Assembly: GCF_917627385.1 (NCBI RefSeq)
Contig: NZ_CAKJTL010000159.1
Span: 1 to 51,529 of the forward strand
Direction of reading: 5' to 3'
DNA: 51,529 bases
Source of the DNA: Protofrankia sp. CiT1
GTDB taxonomy: Bacteria; Actinomycetota; Actinomycetes; Frankiales; Frankiaceae
A model generated the notes under the pieces. That model had not been told where the DNA came from, did not search any database, and worked only from the letters and a program-made list of their open reading frames with translations. Numbering within the stretch: the stretch's first letter is position 1; each line of letters begins with the position of its first letter. The translations under genes were made by a program, and so were the position numbers. Below, in pieces: positions 8,455-18,791 of this stretch.

Positions 8455-9696
8455 TCACGAAGGCATCACTGTTCGATCAACTCCTTGATCGATGATGGCA
8501 CGCACCTGTTCACGCGCCTCCTGCTCCGTACTCAACACCTCGTTGAGGCTCGGATGTTGCACCACCGTATGCGCCGTGACCACTTCGGCCACAACATCGA
8601 CAATGCGCACGAACGGCAGGCGGTGCCCGAGGAAGGCCGCTACGGCCTCCTCATTGGCGGCGTTGAAAACGGCGGGCGCAGTCCCACCACGACGCCCGGC
8701 CTCACGGGCGAGATCGATCGCCGGAAACGCGACCGCGTCCACGGGCTCGAAGGTCAACGACTGGGCGCGCCGCCAGTCCATCGGGGCCTGTGCATCGGGT
8801 ATCCGATCGGGCCATCCCAGGGCAAGGGCGATCGGCAGGCGCATGTCCGGCGGGGAAACCTGCGCCAACGTCGACCCGTCGACGAACTCGACCATCGAGT
8901 GCACCAGCGACTGCGGGTGGACGACAACGTCGATGTCGTCATAGGGCACCCCGAAGAACAGATGCGCCTCGATCAGCTCGAGACCCTTGTTCATGAGGGT
9001 GGCCGAGTTGATCGTAACAAGCGGCCCCATGTCCCAGGTGGGGTGCGCCAGCGCCTGCTCTGTTGTCACCTGGCCCAGTTCAGCGCGGGAACGGCCCCGA
9101 AAGGGCCCCCCGCTGGCGGTGAGGACAAGTTTACGAACCTCCTCGGCCCGGCCGCCCCGCAGGCACTGGGCAAGCGCCGAATGCTCGGAATCCACCGGGA
9201 CCAGCCGGGAGGGGTCGCCGTCCAGCGCATCCAGCACCAGGGGGCCACCGGCGACCAGTGACTCCTTGTTGGCAAGGGCCACCGTACGGCCAGCCCGCAG
9301 CGCGGCGAGCGTGGGCGCGAGGCCGACCGACCCGGTGATGCCGTTGAGGACGACGTCGGCGGGCCACGCGGCGATCTCCGTGGCCCCTTCCGGCCCGGTC
9401 AGGATCTTCGGGATGGCGTACTCGCCCTTACGGAAGCCCCGCCGGGAGGCCTCCGCGTAGAAGGCGAGCTGGAGATCCTGCGCTGCGGAGGCCCGGGCTA
9501 CGCCAACCGCCTCGACACCCAGCTCAAGGGCCTGAGCAGCCAGCAGGTCAACCCTTGCCCCACCGCCGGTCAGCGCGACGACGCGGAACCGGTCGGGATT
9601 GCGTTTCACCACATCAATGGCCTGGGTTCCGATGGAACCAGTCGAACCAAGCAGGACAACCTCGCGCGGCAGCGGCGTCTCGACCACGTCGACCAT
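8455..9696 (-). CDS. dxr: 1-deoxy-D-xylulose 5-phosphate reductoisomerase
   Basis: Dxr makes 2-C-methyl-D-erythritol 4-phosphate with NADPH and a divalent metal, the committed step of the MEP pathway that ispG later continues. The 413-residue product has the NADPH loop [16 protein letters not shown], the metal and substrate motif [11 protein letters not shown], the flexible-loop region [20 protein letters not shown] and [13 protein letters not shown]. The ATG at 9696 gives the usual length. An in-frame ATG at 9816 has GAGGTCGG upstream but would add a 40-residue tail with Cys and Arg unlike the family. rip1 follows after 54 bases. Confidence 0.95.
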   Translation of the reverse strand: MVDVVETPLPREVVLLGSTGSIGTQAIDVVKRNPDRFRVVALTGGGARVDLLAAQALELGVEAVGVARASAAQDLQLAFYAEASRRGFRKGEYAIPKILTGPEGATEIAAWPADVVLNGITGSVGLAPTLAALRAGRTVALANKESLVAGGPLVLDALDGDPSRLVPVDSEHSALAQCLRGGRAEEVRKLVLTASGGPFRGRSRAELGQVTTEQALAHPTWDMGPLVTINSATLMNKGLELIEAHLFFGVPYDDIDVVVHPQSLVHSMVEFVDGSTLAQVSPPDMRLPIALALGWPDRIPDAQAPMDWRRAQSLTFEPVDAVAFPAIDLAREAGRRGGTAPAVFNAANEEAVAAFLGHRLPFVRIVDVVAEVVTAHTVVQHPSLNEVLSTEQEAREQVRAIIDQGVDRTVMPS

Positions 9697-9991
9697 TGTC
9701 GCAGGCGCCCGGACGCCACGCCGACACGTGTTCGCCACCCGACACCTGGCCCCGCCTGGGCAGGACTCCCGCGCCGGAAAGAGGACAGTGGTCACCGATA
9801 AAGTGTTCTTTGCCATAGTCAGGCCGACCTCAACCTGAATAGGCGAAATTCACCAAAAACCAATGACTCCGCGTGAGCAGGTATGCGGCACGCCCCCATA
9901 TACACCGACACGCTGCCATCATGAAAATACGCACCGTTATCACATGTTCTCGGGGAATGGGAGGCCCCGTATCCGTTGATTCGCGGAGGGA

Positions 9992-11188
9992 CTATTGGCG
10001 GGATGCTTCGGTAGCGCTGGAGGACGCGCCGGTGCTACCCGGCGCCTGGGTGGCCGGCGCCTGGGCGGCCGGCGTGGGCGTCGGATGCCCGCGGAAGAAG
10101 GCCAGGGCGACCTCGGTGGCGCTGAACTGCGACCGCGTCGCGCCCTTAGGCGGGTCAGCGTCCGGATCGGGCCACATGTGGCCGCCGCCCACGGCCGCCA
10201 GTAGACCCACATCACGGCCAGCGGGGCAGGCGGTGAACACCAGCCGCCGAAGCGCGGTGGTGTCGCGCGTCCATGTGTTCGCCGGCCCGCAGCCCATGAA
10301 TCCGGCATAACGATCAAGACGGGCCTGCATCGGCTGTGCCTGGGTGCCATCGAAGGGGGCGGGACGATCCGCTCCCCCGCCTTCCAGTGGTGTCACCGGG
10401 TCGCTGGTGCCATTGATCGCCAGCAGGCTCGAGCCGGGCGTGGGACAGCTGGTGGGCATGACGGCGAAGGCAACCGGCACAATCGCGGCGAAGGTCCCCG
10501 GCAGGGCACAGGCAGCCGTAACCGCCATGTCGGCACCATCGGCAAAACCGGTGGCGAACACTTTGCGGTTGTCCAGGCACATCCGGGCGGTCAGATCATT
10601 GATGATCGCGGACACGAATGCCACATCGTCCGGCCCGATGGTGGCCCTGCGCACGAAGTTCCACCGATCGTTGGCACCCTGCGGGGCGACAACCACATAA
10701 CCTTCCGCGTTACCGATCTGCGCCAGGTGGGCATAGCGCTCCAGCGCGGACGCATCCTCGCCGAAGGCGTGGAAGGCGAGGACGAGCGGCAGCGCCTTGG
10801 TGTGGGCATCGCTGGCAGGCACCGCCAGCTGATACGTCCGGGTGTCTGCCCCGACCCGGACCGACTGCTGACTCGATCCGGCCGCGATGGTCCTGCCGGT
10901 CACACATCCGCTCACAACGGTTGGCGACGCCGGCACAGCGTGGGGTGACCCGGCTGCGCCGGAGGTCCCCAGGGCAGTGCCGGCGCTGCCCGCGGCGGTG
11001 CCCCCGTTGGACGTGCCTGTGCCAGCCTGCCCCGCCTGGGTCCGCGAGCCACTGTCGCCGCTGAAATAGAGGACCAGGCCGATGACGATCAGAATAGCCC
11101 CGGCCGCGCCGGTCATCGAAACCCAACGCGGGTTACGGTTACTCCGGGAGACAGATCGGCGGGACGAGCGACGGTCACCCGGTGGCAC
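9992..11188 (-). CDS. Membrane-anchored LpqC/PHB-depolymerase-like protein lacking the catalytic serine
   Basis: A protein of 398 residues with an N-terminal arginine-rich tail, one membrane segment ([14 protein letters not shown]), a Gly/Ser/Thr-rich linker and an alpha/beta-hydrolase domain of the LpqC/poly(3-hydroxybutyrate) depolymerase type. Domain motifs include [28 protein letters not shown], the acid region [13 protein letters not shown] and the His region GGGHMWP. The nucleophile elbow, normally G-x-S-x-G, reads TGFADGADM, so Ala replaces Ser; I read the codons as GGT TTT GCC GAT GGT. It ends in a Pro/Ala/Thr-rich tail. The GTG at 11188 was chosen for its GGAG site and 14-base overlap with rlmN. 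Probably a catalytically dead or binding homologue. Confidence 0.8.
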   Translation of the reverse strand: MPPGDRRSSRRSVSRSNRNPRWVSMTGAAGAILIVIGLVLYFSGDSGSRTQAGQAGTGTSNGGTAAGSAGTALGTSGAAGSPHAVPASPTVVSGCVTGRTIAAGSSQQSVRVGADTRTYQLAVPASDAHTKALPLVLAFHAFGEDASALERYAHLAQIGNAEGYVVVAPQGANDRWNFVRRATIGPDDVAFVSAIINDLTARMCLDNRKVFATGFADGADMAVTAACALPGTFAAIVPVAFAVMPTSCPTPGSSLLAINGTSDPVTPLEGGGADRPAPFDGTQAQPMQARLDRYAGFMGCGPANTWTRDTTALRRLVFTACPAGRDVGLLAAVGGGHMWPDPDADPPKGATRSQFSATEVALAFFRGHPTPTPAAQAPATQAPGSTGASSSATEASRQ

Positions 11189-12320
11189 TGTCGCTCCGGT
11201 CCGGCTCGCCAGCCGCCAGCTGTCCACACGCCGCCGCGATGTCGCGCCCTCTGGTATCACGTACAGTCGCGGCGATGCCCCGCTGGCGTAGCCGACGGAC
11301 GAACTCCCGCTCGCGACGCCGTTCGCTGGCCTGCCAGGACACCGCGCGGGTTGGGTTGAGGGGGATCAGGTTGACGTGCACGAGCCTGCCGGCGAGGAGG
11401 CCGGCCAGGGCATCAGCGCGTTCCGGCTGGTCGTTGACACCATCGATCAGTGCGTACTCGATGCTCACCCGGCGCCCGGTCGCCTCGGCGTACCCCCAGG
11501 CCGCGGCAAGTACCTCCGCCACCGGCCAGCGCCTGTTCACCGGAACAAGGCGATCACGCAACTCGTCGTCAGGAGCGTGCAGGGAAACCGCCAGCGTCAC
11601 CGGCAGACCCGTCGTGGCCAGGCGGCGGATCGCCGGCACAAGTCCGACCGTGCTCACCGTGATGGAGCGAGCCGACAGGCCCAGGCCCGCCGGTGCCGGG
11701 TCGCTGAGGATCCGCACCGCGGCGATCACAGTGGCATAGTTGGCCAACGGCTCTCCCATACCCATGAACACGACATTCGACAGCCGGGCCGGATCACCGG
11801 CAAGCTCTCCGCGGACGAGCGTCCGTCCCGCCGCGACCACCTGCTCCACGATCTCGGCCGTGGACAGGTTACGCGTGAGCCCGCCCTGGCCGGTCGCGCA
11901 GAACGGGCAGCCCATTCCGCACCCGGCCTGGCTGGACACGCAGACCGTGCTGCGGCCGGGATAGCGCATCAGAACCGATTCGATCAGTACACCGTCAAAA
12001 GCCCGCCACAGTGTCTTACGGGTGTCTCCAGCATCGCAGGTGGTGACCTTCACCGGCGTCAGCAGCGTCGGCAGCAGTGCCTCGACAAGCGCGGCGCGGG
12101 ACACCGCCGGAAGATCCGTCATCGCCTCCACATCGTCGGCGCACAGCTGTCTGGCGAAGTAGTGGCGGGAGACCTGGTCTGCCCGGAAGGCCGGCTCGCC
12201 CAGGGAGACGGCCAGCTCACGCCGCTGTTCGGTGGTGAGGTCGGCGAGATGGCGGGGCGGCCGCGCCCGCGCGGAGCGGACCAGCGGCAGCGCTGCCGAG
12301 GCGGTGGGGGAAGCGGTCAT
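11175..12320 (-). CDS. rlmN: Dual-specificity 23S rRNA/tRNA adenine-C2 methyltransferase
   Basis: RlmN is a radical-SAM enzyme that methylates C2 of A2503 in 23S rRNA and A37 in some tRNAs. The 381-residue product has the cluster motif [14 protein letters not shown] (CxxxCxxC), the SAM-binding [13 protein letters not shown] and a C-terminal active-site Cys in [10 protein letters not shown]. The ATG at 12320 lies 20 bases downstream of the cdsA stop and has a GGACAGG site. Order cdsA-rlmN is common in actinobacteria. The 3' end overlaps the hydrolase-like gene by 14 bases. Confidence 0.95.
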   Translation of the reverse strand: MTASPTASAALPLVRSARARPPRHLADLTTEQRRELAVSLGEPAFRADQVSRHYFARQLCADDVEAMTDLPAVSRAALVEALLPTLLTPVKVTTCDAGDTRKTLWRAFDGVLIESVLMRYPGRSTVCVSSQAGCGMGCPFCATGQGGLTRNLSTAEIVEQVVAAGRTLVRGELAGDPARLSNVVFMGMGEPLANYATVIAAVRILSDPAPAGLGLSARSITVSTVGLVPAIRRLATTGLPVTLAVSLHAPDDELRDRLVPVNRRWPVAEVLAAAWGYAEATGRRVSIEYALIDGVNDQPERADALAGLLAGRLVHVNLIPLNPTRAVSWQASERRREREFVRRLRQRGIAATVRDTRGRDIAAACGQLAAGEPDRSDSATG

Positions 12321-12340
12321 GGCCTGTCCAGTCTGCCAGG

Positions 12341-13213
12341 TCACGGGCGCGGCGCGAAGGCACTGATCAGCAGCCAGGCAACGGGTGCCGCGCACAGCAC
12401 CGAGTCCAGCCGGTCCATGATTCCGCCGTGGCCGGGCAGCAGCGAACCCATGTCCTTGATACCGATGTCCCTCTTGAGCAACGACTCACCCAGGTCACCG
12501 ATGGTCGCCGTACAGGCGATCGCGACACCGAGCACCGCGCCCTGCCAGAGCGCCGCGTGCAGCGGCCAGGCCATCGAAACAGCGGCGACAAGCACGCAGA
12601 CGACGACGGAACCGGCAAAACCCTCCCAGGACTTACCCGGGGACACCGTCGGAGCGAGCTTGTGCCGCCCGCCCGAAAGCACGCCGGCGGTGTAGCCGCC
12701 GATGTCGCTGGCGGCAGCGGTCGCCAGAAACGCGACCATCCGCCGGGGCCCGTCCGGTGGGCTGGTCAGCAGGGCCGCGAAACCGGCTGGAAGACCTACG
12801 TACGCCACGCAGAAGACAGCAGCCGCGACATCCGCAAACAGATGATCGCCGGAATACGCGAGCCGCCAGGCCGTCGCCGCAAAGATCGTTATTGCCAGGG
12901 CCAGCACCAGGCCGGATGTACCGGTGAGGTAAGCCACCACCGGCATGGCCGCCGTTCCCACCGCGACCGGTGGCAAGGCAATCGTGCGCCCGCTCAGCCG
13001 GAACGCCCTGACCAGCTCAAACATGCCGGCCGCGACAGCTGTGCAGATGACGGCGATCCATAGCGGGCGCAACGTGAACAGAGGCACAATAATGATCAAT
13101 GCCAGTATGACACCGACCACGATCGCCGCGGGAAGGTCCCGCCCCGCTCGCACCCGACGCGTCGCGGGCTCACGGGTCACGTGCTCGACCCCCGTCACCG
13201 GGTCCTCGGCCAC
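12341..13213 (-). CDS. cdsA: Phosphatidate cytidylyltransferase (CDP-diacylglycerol synthase)
   Basis: CdsA makes CDP-diacylglycerol from phosphatidic acid and CTP at the membrane, the branch point for phospholipids. The protein has about eight hydrophobic segments and the C-terminal family signature [20 protein letters not shown] followed by [12 protein letters not shown], preceded by [13 protein letters not shown]. The start is uncertain. The frame is open back into frr, and GTG codons at 13213, 13198 (GAGGA just upstream) and 13180 are all candidates, so the product is about 280-290 residues. It lies between frr and rlmN in the expected order. Confidence 0.92.
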   Translation of the reverse strand: MAEDPVTGVEHVTREPATRRVRAGRDLPAAIVVGVILALIIIVPLFTLRPLWIAVICTAVAAGMFELVRAFRLSGRTIALPPVAVGTAAMPVVAYLTGTSGLVLALAITIFAATAWRLAYSGDHLFADVAAAVFCVAYVGLPAGFAALLTSPPDGPRRMVAFLATAAASDIGGYTAGVLSGGRHKLAPTVSPGKSWEGFAGSVVVCVLVAAVSMAWPLHAALWQGAVLGVAIACTATIGDLGESLLKRDIGIKDMGSLLPGHGGIMDRLDSVLCAAPVAWLLISAFAPRP

Positions 13214-13289
13214 ATGAGTGCTGGCGATATCACCCTGGAACGTGTTCGGCTCACGGCAACGGACAACGGAGAGTGCCTGCCAATGTCGA

Positions 13290-13853
13290 TCAGACCGCCA
13301 ACAGCTCCGACTCCTTGTGTCGCAGCAGCTCGTCCACCTGACCGACATAGCGATGCGTTGCCTCGTCCAAGTCCTTCTCCGCGCGCCGGCCCTCGTCCTC
13401 ACCCGCATCGCCGTCGCGGACGATACGATCGATCGCCTCCTTGGCATGCCGGCGGACGTTACGAATGCTGATCTTCGCATCCTCCGCCTTGGTGCGCGCG
13501 ACCTTGGCGAGGTCCCGTCGGCGCTGCTCGGAGAGCTCGGGAAAGACGCAACGGATAATCGTCCCGTCGTTGCTCGGGTTCACCCCGAGGTCGGAGTCGC
13601 GGACCGCCTTTTCGACAGCTGCCAGTGACCCCTTGTCGTACGGCGTAATGATCACCATTCTCGGCTCTGGTATGTGGAAGGAGGCCAGCTGGCTCACGGG
13701 CGTCGGCGCGCCGTAGTAGTCGACGAGAACCTTCGAGAACACCGAAGGAGTGATCCGCCCCGTCCGGATGTTGGCAAAGTCGTCCTTCGCGACCAGGACC
13801 GCCTTCTCCATTTTCTCCTCGGCCTCGAGGAGCACGTCGTCGATCACCATCAT
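13290..13853 (-). CDS. frr: Ribosome recycling factor
   Basis: With EF-G this factor splits the post-termination ribosome. The product is 187 residues, the usual length. Family segments are [40 protein letters not shown] and [17 protein letters not shown]. Two ATG codons in a row (13853 and 13850) overlap the pyrH stop in an ATGATGA arrangement, so translation is probably coupled to pyrH. Confidence 0.96.
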   Translation of the reverse strand: MMVIDDVLLEAEEKMEKAVLVAKDDFANIRTGRITPSVFSKVLVDYYGAPTPVSQLASFHIPEPRMVIITPYDKGSLAAVEKAVRDSDLGVNPSNDGTIIRCVFPELSEQRRRDLAKVARTKAEDAKISIRNVRRHAKEAIDRIVRDGDAGEDEGRRAEKDLDEATHRYVGQVDELLRHKESELLAV

Positions 13854-14635
13854 CCTTCCGTTCCGCCCTCGTCCACACTGACCAGAGTGCCGATCTTCTC
13901 ACCGCGGACGGCCCGCAGGATGTTCCCCTCCGTCAGCAGGTCGAAAACCACGATCGGCAGCCGATTGTCCATGCACAGGCTGATGGCCGTAGCGTCCATG
14001 ACCTTCAGCCCACGAGCCAGCACCTCGCCGTAGACGAGCGAATCAAACCGAACCGCGTGGGGATTCGTCGTGGGATCCGCGTCGTAGACGCCGTCGACCT
14101 TGGTCGCTTTGAGGACAGCCTGTGCTTTGATCTCCAGAGCCCGTTGCGCGGCGGTGGTATCCGTGGAGAAGAACGGCGCGCCCAGCCCCGCCCCGAAGAT
14201 GACAACACGGCCCTTCTCCAGGTGCCGGATGGCCCGCAGAGGCAGGTAAGGCTCGGCGACCTGACCCATGGCGATCGCCGTCTGCACCCGCGTCACGACT
14301 CCCTGACGCTCCAGGACATCCTGCAGGGCAAGACAGTTGATCACGGTGGCGAGCATCCCCATGTAGTCGGCCCTGGCACGGTCGACACCACGCTCGGCAA
14401 GGCGTTGGCCACGGAACATGTTGCCGCCACCGACCACGACCGCGACCTCAATGCCTGTCCGGCTCGCCTCCGCGATCTGGCGCGCGATGGTGGCCACCGT
14501 GTCCGGATCGATGCCGAGGGGTTCGCCCCCGGCAAACGCCTCACCGGACAGCTTCAGCAGCACACGATGCCAGCGCACCGCCGCCAACTCACGACCGGCT
14601 GGAGCGTCTGCATCCCTGCTGGCGTTATCGGTCAC
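13850..14635 (-). CDS. pyrH: Uridylate kinase
   Basis: UMP kinase phosphorylates UMP to UDP in pyrimidine nucleotide synthesis. The 261-residue product is an amino-acid-kinase-fold protein with [14 protein letters not shown] at residue 24, [28 protein letters not shown] and [14 protein letters not shown]. It has a slightly long N-terminal tail of about 20 residues before the first strand. It follows tsf after 136 bases and overlaps frr at its stop, as in the conserved rpsB-tsf-pyrH-frr cluster. Confidence 0.96.
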   Translation of the reverse strand: MTDNASRDADAPAGRELAAVRWHRVLLKLSGEAFAGGEPLGIDPDTVATIARQIAEASRTGIEVAVVVGGGNMFRGQRLAERGVDRARADYMGMLATVINCLALQDVLERQGVVTRVQTAIAMGQVAEPYLPLRAIRHLEKGRVVIFGAGLGAPFFSTDTTAAQRALEIKAQAVLKATKVDGVYDADPTTNPHAVRFDSLVYGEVLARGLKVMDATAISLCMDNRLPIVVFDLLTEGNILRAVRGEKIGTLVSVDEGGTEG

Positions 14636-14771
14636 GATCGGCCCCCTCGCCGTCAGCCACGATCATCGGCCGGTGGATGTGCACTGCCGGCCAGTCTGCC
14701 TCACCTCCGCACGCGGGAACATCTCAGGCCGCGCATCCGGCCCGTTCGCCTGCACGCGGCGGGAAGTACGG

Positions 14772-15386
14772 TCAGCTCTGCTTGACGTTAAAACGGGCGA
14801 AACGACCAATCTCAATCTTTTCACCAAGAGCTGAGGCAGCCTGTTCGAGCAGCGCGCGGATGGTGATCTTACCATCCCGGACCCAGGGCTGCTCAAGCAG
14901 GACCACCGACTTCACGTAACCGTTCAGTTTGCCTTCGACAATCTTCGGGAGGGCTGCCTCGGGCTTACCATCCTCGCGCGCGGTGGCCTCGTAGATCTTC
15001 TTTTCCTGCTCGATGACCTCGTTCGGGATCTGTTCCGCGGTCACGTAGAGCGGGTCGGCCGCCGCGATGTGCTGCGCGATGTCACGCCCGAGCTGCTTGA
15101 ACTGATCGGTCTTGGCAACGAAGTCGGTCTCGCACCTCAGTTCCAGCAGAACACCGATAGTAGGCGGCAGCTGCGGGTCGGTCTTGTGCAGATAGGAGTC
15201 GACCAGACCGTTCGACGCACTGCGCCCGGCCCGTTTGGCAACCTGTGCCAGGCCCTTCTCTCGCAGCCACGACTTGGCCTTCTCAAAGTCGCCGTCGTTC
15301 TCGACGAGCGCTTTCTTGACGTCGCTCATGCCAGCGCCGGTCAGTTCCCGGAGCTTGCGGATGTCAGCGGCTGTGATCTCTGCCAT
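14772..15386 (-). CDS. tsf: Elongation factor Ts, short form
   Basis: EF-Ts exchanges GDP for GTP on EF-Tu. The protein begins MAEITAADIRKLRELTGAGM, the standard N-terminal domain, followed by SDVKKALVENDGDFEKA and the core motif ELRCETDFVAKTDQF. At 204 residues it is nearer the short Thermus-type form than the roughly 280-residue enterobacterial form. The ATG at 15386 was chosen for this start motif, with AGAAGAG upstream; the frame open to 15512 is not supported. It lies downstream of rpsB, but the two are separated by 435 bases containing a MITE-like element. Confidence 0.95.
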   Translation of the reverse strand: MAEITAADIRKLRELTGAGMSDVKKALVENDGDFEKAKSWLREKGLAQVAKRAGRSASNGLVDSYLHKTDPQLPPTIGVLLELRCETDFVAKTDQFKQLGRDIAQHIAAADPLYVTAEQIPNEVIEQEKKIYEATAREDGKPEAALPKIVEGKLNGYVKSVVLLEQPWVRDGKITIRALLEQAASALGEKIEIGRFARFNVKQS

Positions 15387-15536
15387 GGTGCTCTTCTCGT
15401 TCCGTCTGGCTACTGGTGGCTGTTGGTGGCTGGGGCTCATGGGCTGGCGTATTCGCGGGGCCAGCACCGCCAGGCCGTCATCGCCGGCGCGCCGGCCCCG
15501 TTTCGCGATCACTTCTCAAAAACCGTCGGTCCGCTG
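15387..15536. other. Leader of tsf between its start codon and the MITE-like element
   Basis: No gene is visible. With the element that follows and the 44 bases beyond it, this makes a 435-base gap between rpsB and tsf, which are normally close together in one operon. It contains short iterations of TGGTGGCTG near 15414-15430 and one A-run near 15518-15522. I see no convincing promoter or terminator. Confidence 0.4.
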
Positions 15537-15777
15537 GGGCATATCTGATGGATGGTGGTCAAGGTGGGCAAGGATCCAGGCAGCGACCCGCGCAGCGGCG
15601 GAGGTCCGGACAGCGGTGTCCTGTCCGGACCGACGAGCCAGCGCCCCTGGGCGGCACACAAAGCGGCCGGGGCAGCAATGCGCCAGGACACTCGCTGGGC
15701 ATCGAGTGCAGGGACCCGCGCGGACGCGAAGCGTTCGGGCGAGGGGTGAAGCGATCGACGATCCATCAGACACGCCC
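15537..15777 (+). mobile_element. MITE-like element, family 1 copy B (241 bp)
   Basis: Terminal inverted repeats are GGGCATATCTGATGGA (15537-15552) and TCCATCAGACACGCCC (15762-15777), matching at 14 of 16 positions. Inside are GATCCAG, a CGCAGCGGCGGAG box, a perfect 10-bp hairpin (arms 15604-15613 and 15621-15630, loop CGGTGTC), CGACGA and the conserved GACGCGAAGCGTTCGGG box. It aligns along its length with copy C in reverse orientation. It has no transposase. It separates rpsB from tsf and lies antisense to their transcript as defined by the core motif. Confidence 0.8.
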
Positions 15778-15821
15778 TAGGCCGAAGCCGCCGAGCACGG
15801 AAGGGTATCTTTTAGATCTTC

Positions 15822-16760
15822 TCAGACCCGAACCGCGGCAGCACCCACCGCGGTGACGGTGTCGGAATCAATCTGGCCCGCTCCGTTGCGCTCGTGGTCG
15901 GCCTTCCGCTCGGACGCTGGTTCAGCCGTTGCGGATTCGGTGGATGCGGTCGCCGCCGCAGGCTCGGCCACCGCCACCGCATCCCGGCCACGCAGAAGTT
16001 CTTCCTCCCAGGCGGTCAGCGGCTCTCCCCCGGTGGGCACGTCGGGCTTGTCGTCCATCAACGTCGATCCGCCCGCGCGGGAGCGCAGCCCGTCCGCCAC
16101 CGCATCGGCCACCACCCGAGTGAGCAGGGTCGCGCTGCGGATGGCGTCGTCATTACCGGGAATCGGGTAGTCGACCTCATCTGGATCACAGTTGGTGTCC
16201 AGAATCGCCACCACCGGAATCCCCAGTTTGCGCGCTTCGCCGACGGCGATGTGCTCCTTCTTCGTATCGACAACCCAGACCGCGCTCGGCACACGGGCCA
16301 TATCGCGTATACCACCGAGGGTGCGCTCAAGCTTGGCCTTCTCACGGGAAAGAACAAGCTGTTCCTTCTTCGTCCGGACCTCCGTGCCGCCGGTCAGCTC
16401 GATTTCCTCAAGCTCCTTCAGCCGCTGGAGGCGCTTGTAGACCGTCGAGAAGTTCGTCAGCATCCCGCCGAGCCAGCGCTCCTTGACATAAGGCATACCG
16501 ACCCGCTGTGCCTGCTCTTCGATGGCTTCCTGGGCCTGCTTCTTGGTGCCGATGAACAGGACCGTACCGCCGTGGGCGACGGTCTCCTTCACGAAATCAT
16601 AGGCGCGGTCGATGTAGGACAGCGTCTGCTGCAGATCGATAATGTAGATGCCATTGCGTTCGGTGAAGATAAAGCGCTTCATCTTCGGATTCCAGCGCTT
16701 TGTCTGGTGCCCGAAGTGGACGCCGCTTTCAAGCAACTGCTTCATGGTGACGACAGCCAT
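15822..16760 (-). CDS. rpsB: 30S ribosomal protein S2
   Basis: S2 is a small-subunit protein. The product has 312 residues and begins [20 protein letters not shown], then [20 protein letters not shown] and [19 protein letters not shown]. After about residue 250 comes an acidic, alanine-rich tail ([20 protein letters not shown]) longer than in E. coli S2. The ATG at 16760 has a strong GGAAGGGAG site; the frame open to 17105 lacks any S2 similarity before that ATG. It heads the rpsB-tsf-pyrH-frr-cdsA-rlmN series. Confidence 0.97.
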   Translation of the reverse strand: MAVVTMKQLLESGVHFGHQTKRWNPKMKRFIFTERNGIYIIDLQQTLSYIDRAYDFVKETVAHGGTVLFIGTKKQAQEAIEEQAQRVGMPYVKERWLGGMLTNFSTVYKRLQRLKELEEIELTGGTEVRTKKEQLVLSREKAKLERTLGGIRDMARVPSAVWVVDTKKEHIAVGEARKLGIPVVAILDTNCDPDEVDYPIPGNDDAIRSATLLTRVVADAVADGLRSRAGGSTLMDDKPDVPTGGEPLTAWEEELLRGRDAVAVAEPAAATASTESATAEPASERKADHERNGAGQIDSDTVTAVGAAAVRV

Positions 16761-17113
16761 GGCTAGTCGCTCCCTTCCTGCGCCAGGCGGACCGGCGCAC
16801 CTCGGTTGCAGGCCCCGACCGGCGACCGGGGCCCCTGACGCCCTGCTGGCCCCTACCACCGCGGGAACGGCGGACCGAGGAAGCCTTCCCCGCCATGCCG
16901 GGAAGGCGGGCAGAGAAAGGGCGCGTGGATTCAGCTCGACGGCACGAGCCGTGCCTTCGATCCTACGCCCACCCGCACCGCGCTTCTCGGCGGGTTGTCC
17001 ACAGGCGTCATCCCAGGCGTGACCGGAAGCTCCGGCGCGGGCAGCGTGGCAGCCAGGGCAACCGCGCCCGCCCGACGCCCACAGACCACAGACCACAGAC
17101 CACAAGGAACGCC
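16761..17113. other. Divergent promoter region between rpsB and the M23 peptidase gene
   Basis: This 353-base region drives rpsB leftward and the peptidase gene rightward. It contains an inverted repeat CCTTCCC/GGGAAGG near 16883-16905 that could form a hairpin in the rpsB leader about 125 bases before the start. It also has three exact copies of ACAGACC (17081-17101) just before the peptidase ribosome-binding site. I could not define -10/-35 elements with confidence. Confidence 0.45.
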
Positions 17114-17737
17114 ATGATCCCGCCGTCCCGCTATCGAGCTCTCATCCTCGTCGTGGCCGTGCTGGCCGCCTTCGCTGTCACCAAATGGCCGCATGCGGCA
17201 GCTGATTTCCGTGCCCTGGCGGCAACCTCACCGTCCCCACCGTCACTGTCCCCACCATCACCATCTAACGTGACCACCATCGGCGCGGGCCCGATATCAC
17301 CGGCACCCGCTGTGCGGGGCCTGCCGACATCACACTGGCGTACGCCGCTGGACGGCCCTCTGATCATTGGCCGGGACTTCGAACCGCCTGTCACGCCTTA
17401 CGGTCCGGGCCATCGCGGTGTCGACCTGGTGAGCACGGTAGGTGCGCAGGTGCGCGCCGCAGCGTCGGGAACCGTTTCGTTCGCTGGCATGATTGCCGGA
17501 CGCGGTGTTATCACGATCAATCACGGGTCGCTGCGAACGACCTACGAGCCGGTCACCCCGGTTGTCCCCGCAGGCCGGTCGGTGGCCTCCGGCGAGATCA
17601 TCGGCCGGCTCGTCGGGGGACATCCCGGTTGTCCCGCCGGCGCCTGTCTGCACTGGGGCCTGCTCGATGGGCCGCTCTACCGCAATCCACTCAGCCTGCT
17701 GCCGCGTCGTCATCCCAGGCTGCTACCGGTCGGTTGA
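17114..17737 (+). CDS. Secreted or membrane-anchored M23-family peptidase
   Basis: A protein of 207 residues: an N-terminal signal or anchor segment ([14 protein letters not shown]), a Ser/Pro linker ([12 protein letters not shown]) and a LytM/M23 metallopeptidase domain. The zinc motif HxxxD is [20 protein letters not shown], the second region is [19 protein letters not shown] and the last motif HxG-like is CLHWGLL. Members cut or bind peptidoglycan. The ATG at 17114 has AAGGAAC upstream. It is convergent with xerC, only 27 bases away. In other actinobacteria a peptidase of this type also sits next to rpsB. Confidence 0.87.
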   Translation: MIPPSRYRALILVVAVLAAFAVTKWPHAAADFRALAATSPSPPSLSPPSPSNVTTIGAGPISPAPAVRGLPTSHWRTPLDGPLIIGRDFEPPVTPYGPGHRGVDLVSTVGAQVRAAASGTVSFAGMIAGRGVITINHGSLRTTYEPVTPVVPAGRSVASGEIIGRLVGGHPGCPAGACLHWGLLDGPLYRNPLSLLPRRHPRLLPVG

Positions 17738-17764
17738 ACCCACCTACCGACCCGGTTGCCGCTG

Positions 17765-18709
17765 TCAGGCCCGCGGGTGCCCCTGGTCAAACGCCGCGCG
17801 AAGCCGCTCCGGCGTCACATGGGTGTAGATCTGCGTGGTCGCGGGACTCGCGTGCCCCAACAGCTCCTGCACTGAACGCAGATCGGCACCGCCCTCCAGC
17901 AGATGGGTGGCGGCGGAGTGCCGAAGGCCATGGGGGGTCACCGGCCGGGCGCTGTGAGCCGCGGCCCGAGCGCTCAGGATACGCCGGACCGTTCGCGGGT
18001 CCAGCCGGCGACCGCGGGCGCCGAGGAACAGCGCCCGGCCGCTACCGGGCACCGCGAGTACCGGCCGGCCGATGTCGAGCCATGCTCGCAGCGCACGCCG
18101 CGCGGGCACGCCGAAAGGCACTGCCCGCTCACGCCCGCCCTTGCCCACCACCCGCACGAGTCGCCGTTCGTCATCAACATCATCAAGATCAAGACCGCAC
18201 AGTTCACTGACACGGGTGGCGGTCGCATACAGCAGTTCGACAACCGTGCTGTCCCGCGTGTCGAGCGCATCCTGGCGAGGCCCGGTTGATACCGCCCGTG
18301 GGTCGGCCACCAGCATCTCCCATGCCTGGATGGCCGTCAGCACGGTTGGCAGTGCCGTCGACCGCCGAGGGCTCACGAGCCGATCGGCGACGTCCACAGG
18401 CAGCCAGCCGCGCCTTACCGCGAATGCGCTGAAGCCACGGGCGACCGACACTCGCCTGGCTACGGTGGCGGTGGCGGCACCGGCGGCGCGCATCGCCGTG
18501 AGCCAGCCGCGCAGCACGCCGAGGTCAAGCTCCGCCAGTTCACGGCAGCCCGCGCCACAAGCGAAGTCGCACAGATTACGGAGATCGGCTGTGTAGGCGC
18601 GGATGGTCTCGACCGACCGGTTCCGCTCGGTCGACAGGTACCTCAGGTATGCGCCGATCGCGGCATCCCAGGTAGCTCCATCATCACGGATAGCAATATC
18701 ATCTACCAT
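17765..18709 (-). CDS. xerC: Tyrosine recombinase XerC-like
   Basis: A 314-residue site-specific recombinase with the N-terminal SAM-like core-binding domain (AIGAYLRYLSTERNRSVETI) and a C-terminal catalytic domain. Catalytic residues are visible: Arg in YATATRVSELCGL, Lys in VGKGGRERAVPFG, His/Arg in TPHGLRHSAATHLL, His in LGHASPATTQIYTHV, and the Tyr nucleophile in the last of these. Its place beside dprA, and the length, fit chromosome-dimer resolution rather than a phage integrase. XerC and XerD cannot be told apart firmly without comparison. Confidence 0.88.
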   Translation of the reverse strand: MVDDIAIRDDGATWDAAIGAYLRYLSTERNRSVETIRAYTADLRNLCDFACGAGCRELAELDLGVLRGWLTAMRAAGAATATVARRVSVARGFSAFAVRRGWLPVDVADRLVSPRRSTALPTVLTAIQAWEMLVADPRAVSTGPRQDALDTRDSTVVELLYATATRVSELCGLDLDDVDDERRLVRVVGKGGRERAVPFGVPARRALRAWLDIGRPVLAVPGSGRALFLGARGRRLDPRTVRRILSARAAAHSARPVTPHGLRHSAATHLLEGGADLRSVQELLGHASPATTQIYTHVTPERLRAAFDQGHPRA

Positions 18710-18791
18710 ATAACCGACTATCCACCTGTCCGACCGTGCCCTGTCACAGCCGCCGCGTCAACATCGACGGGCGGCCCCAGCGAATGCACGA

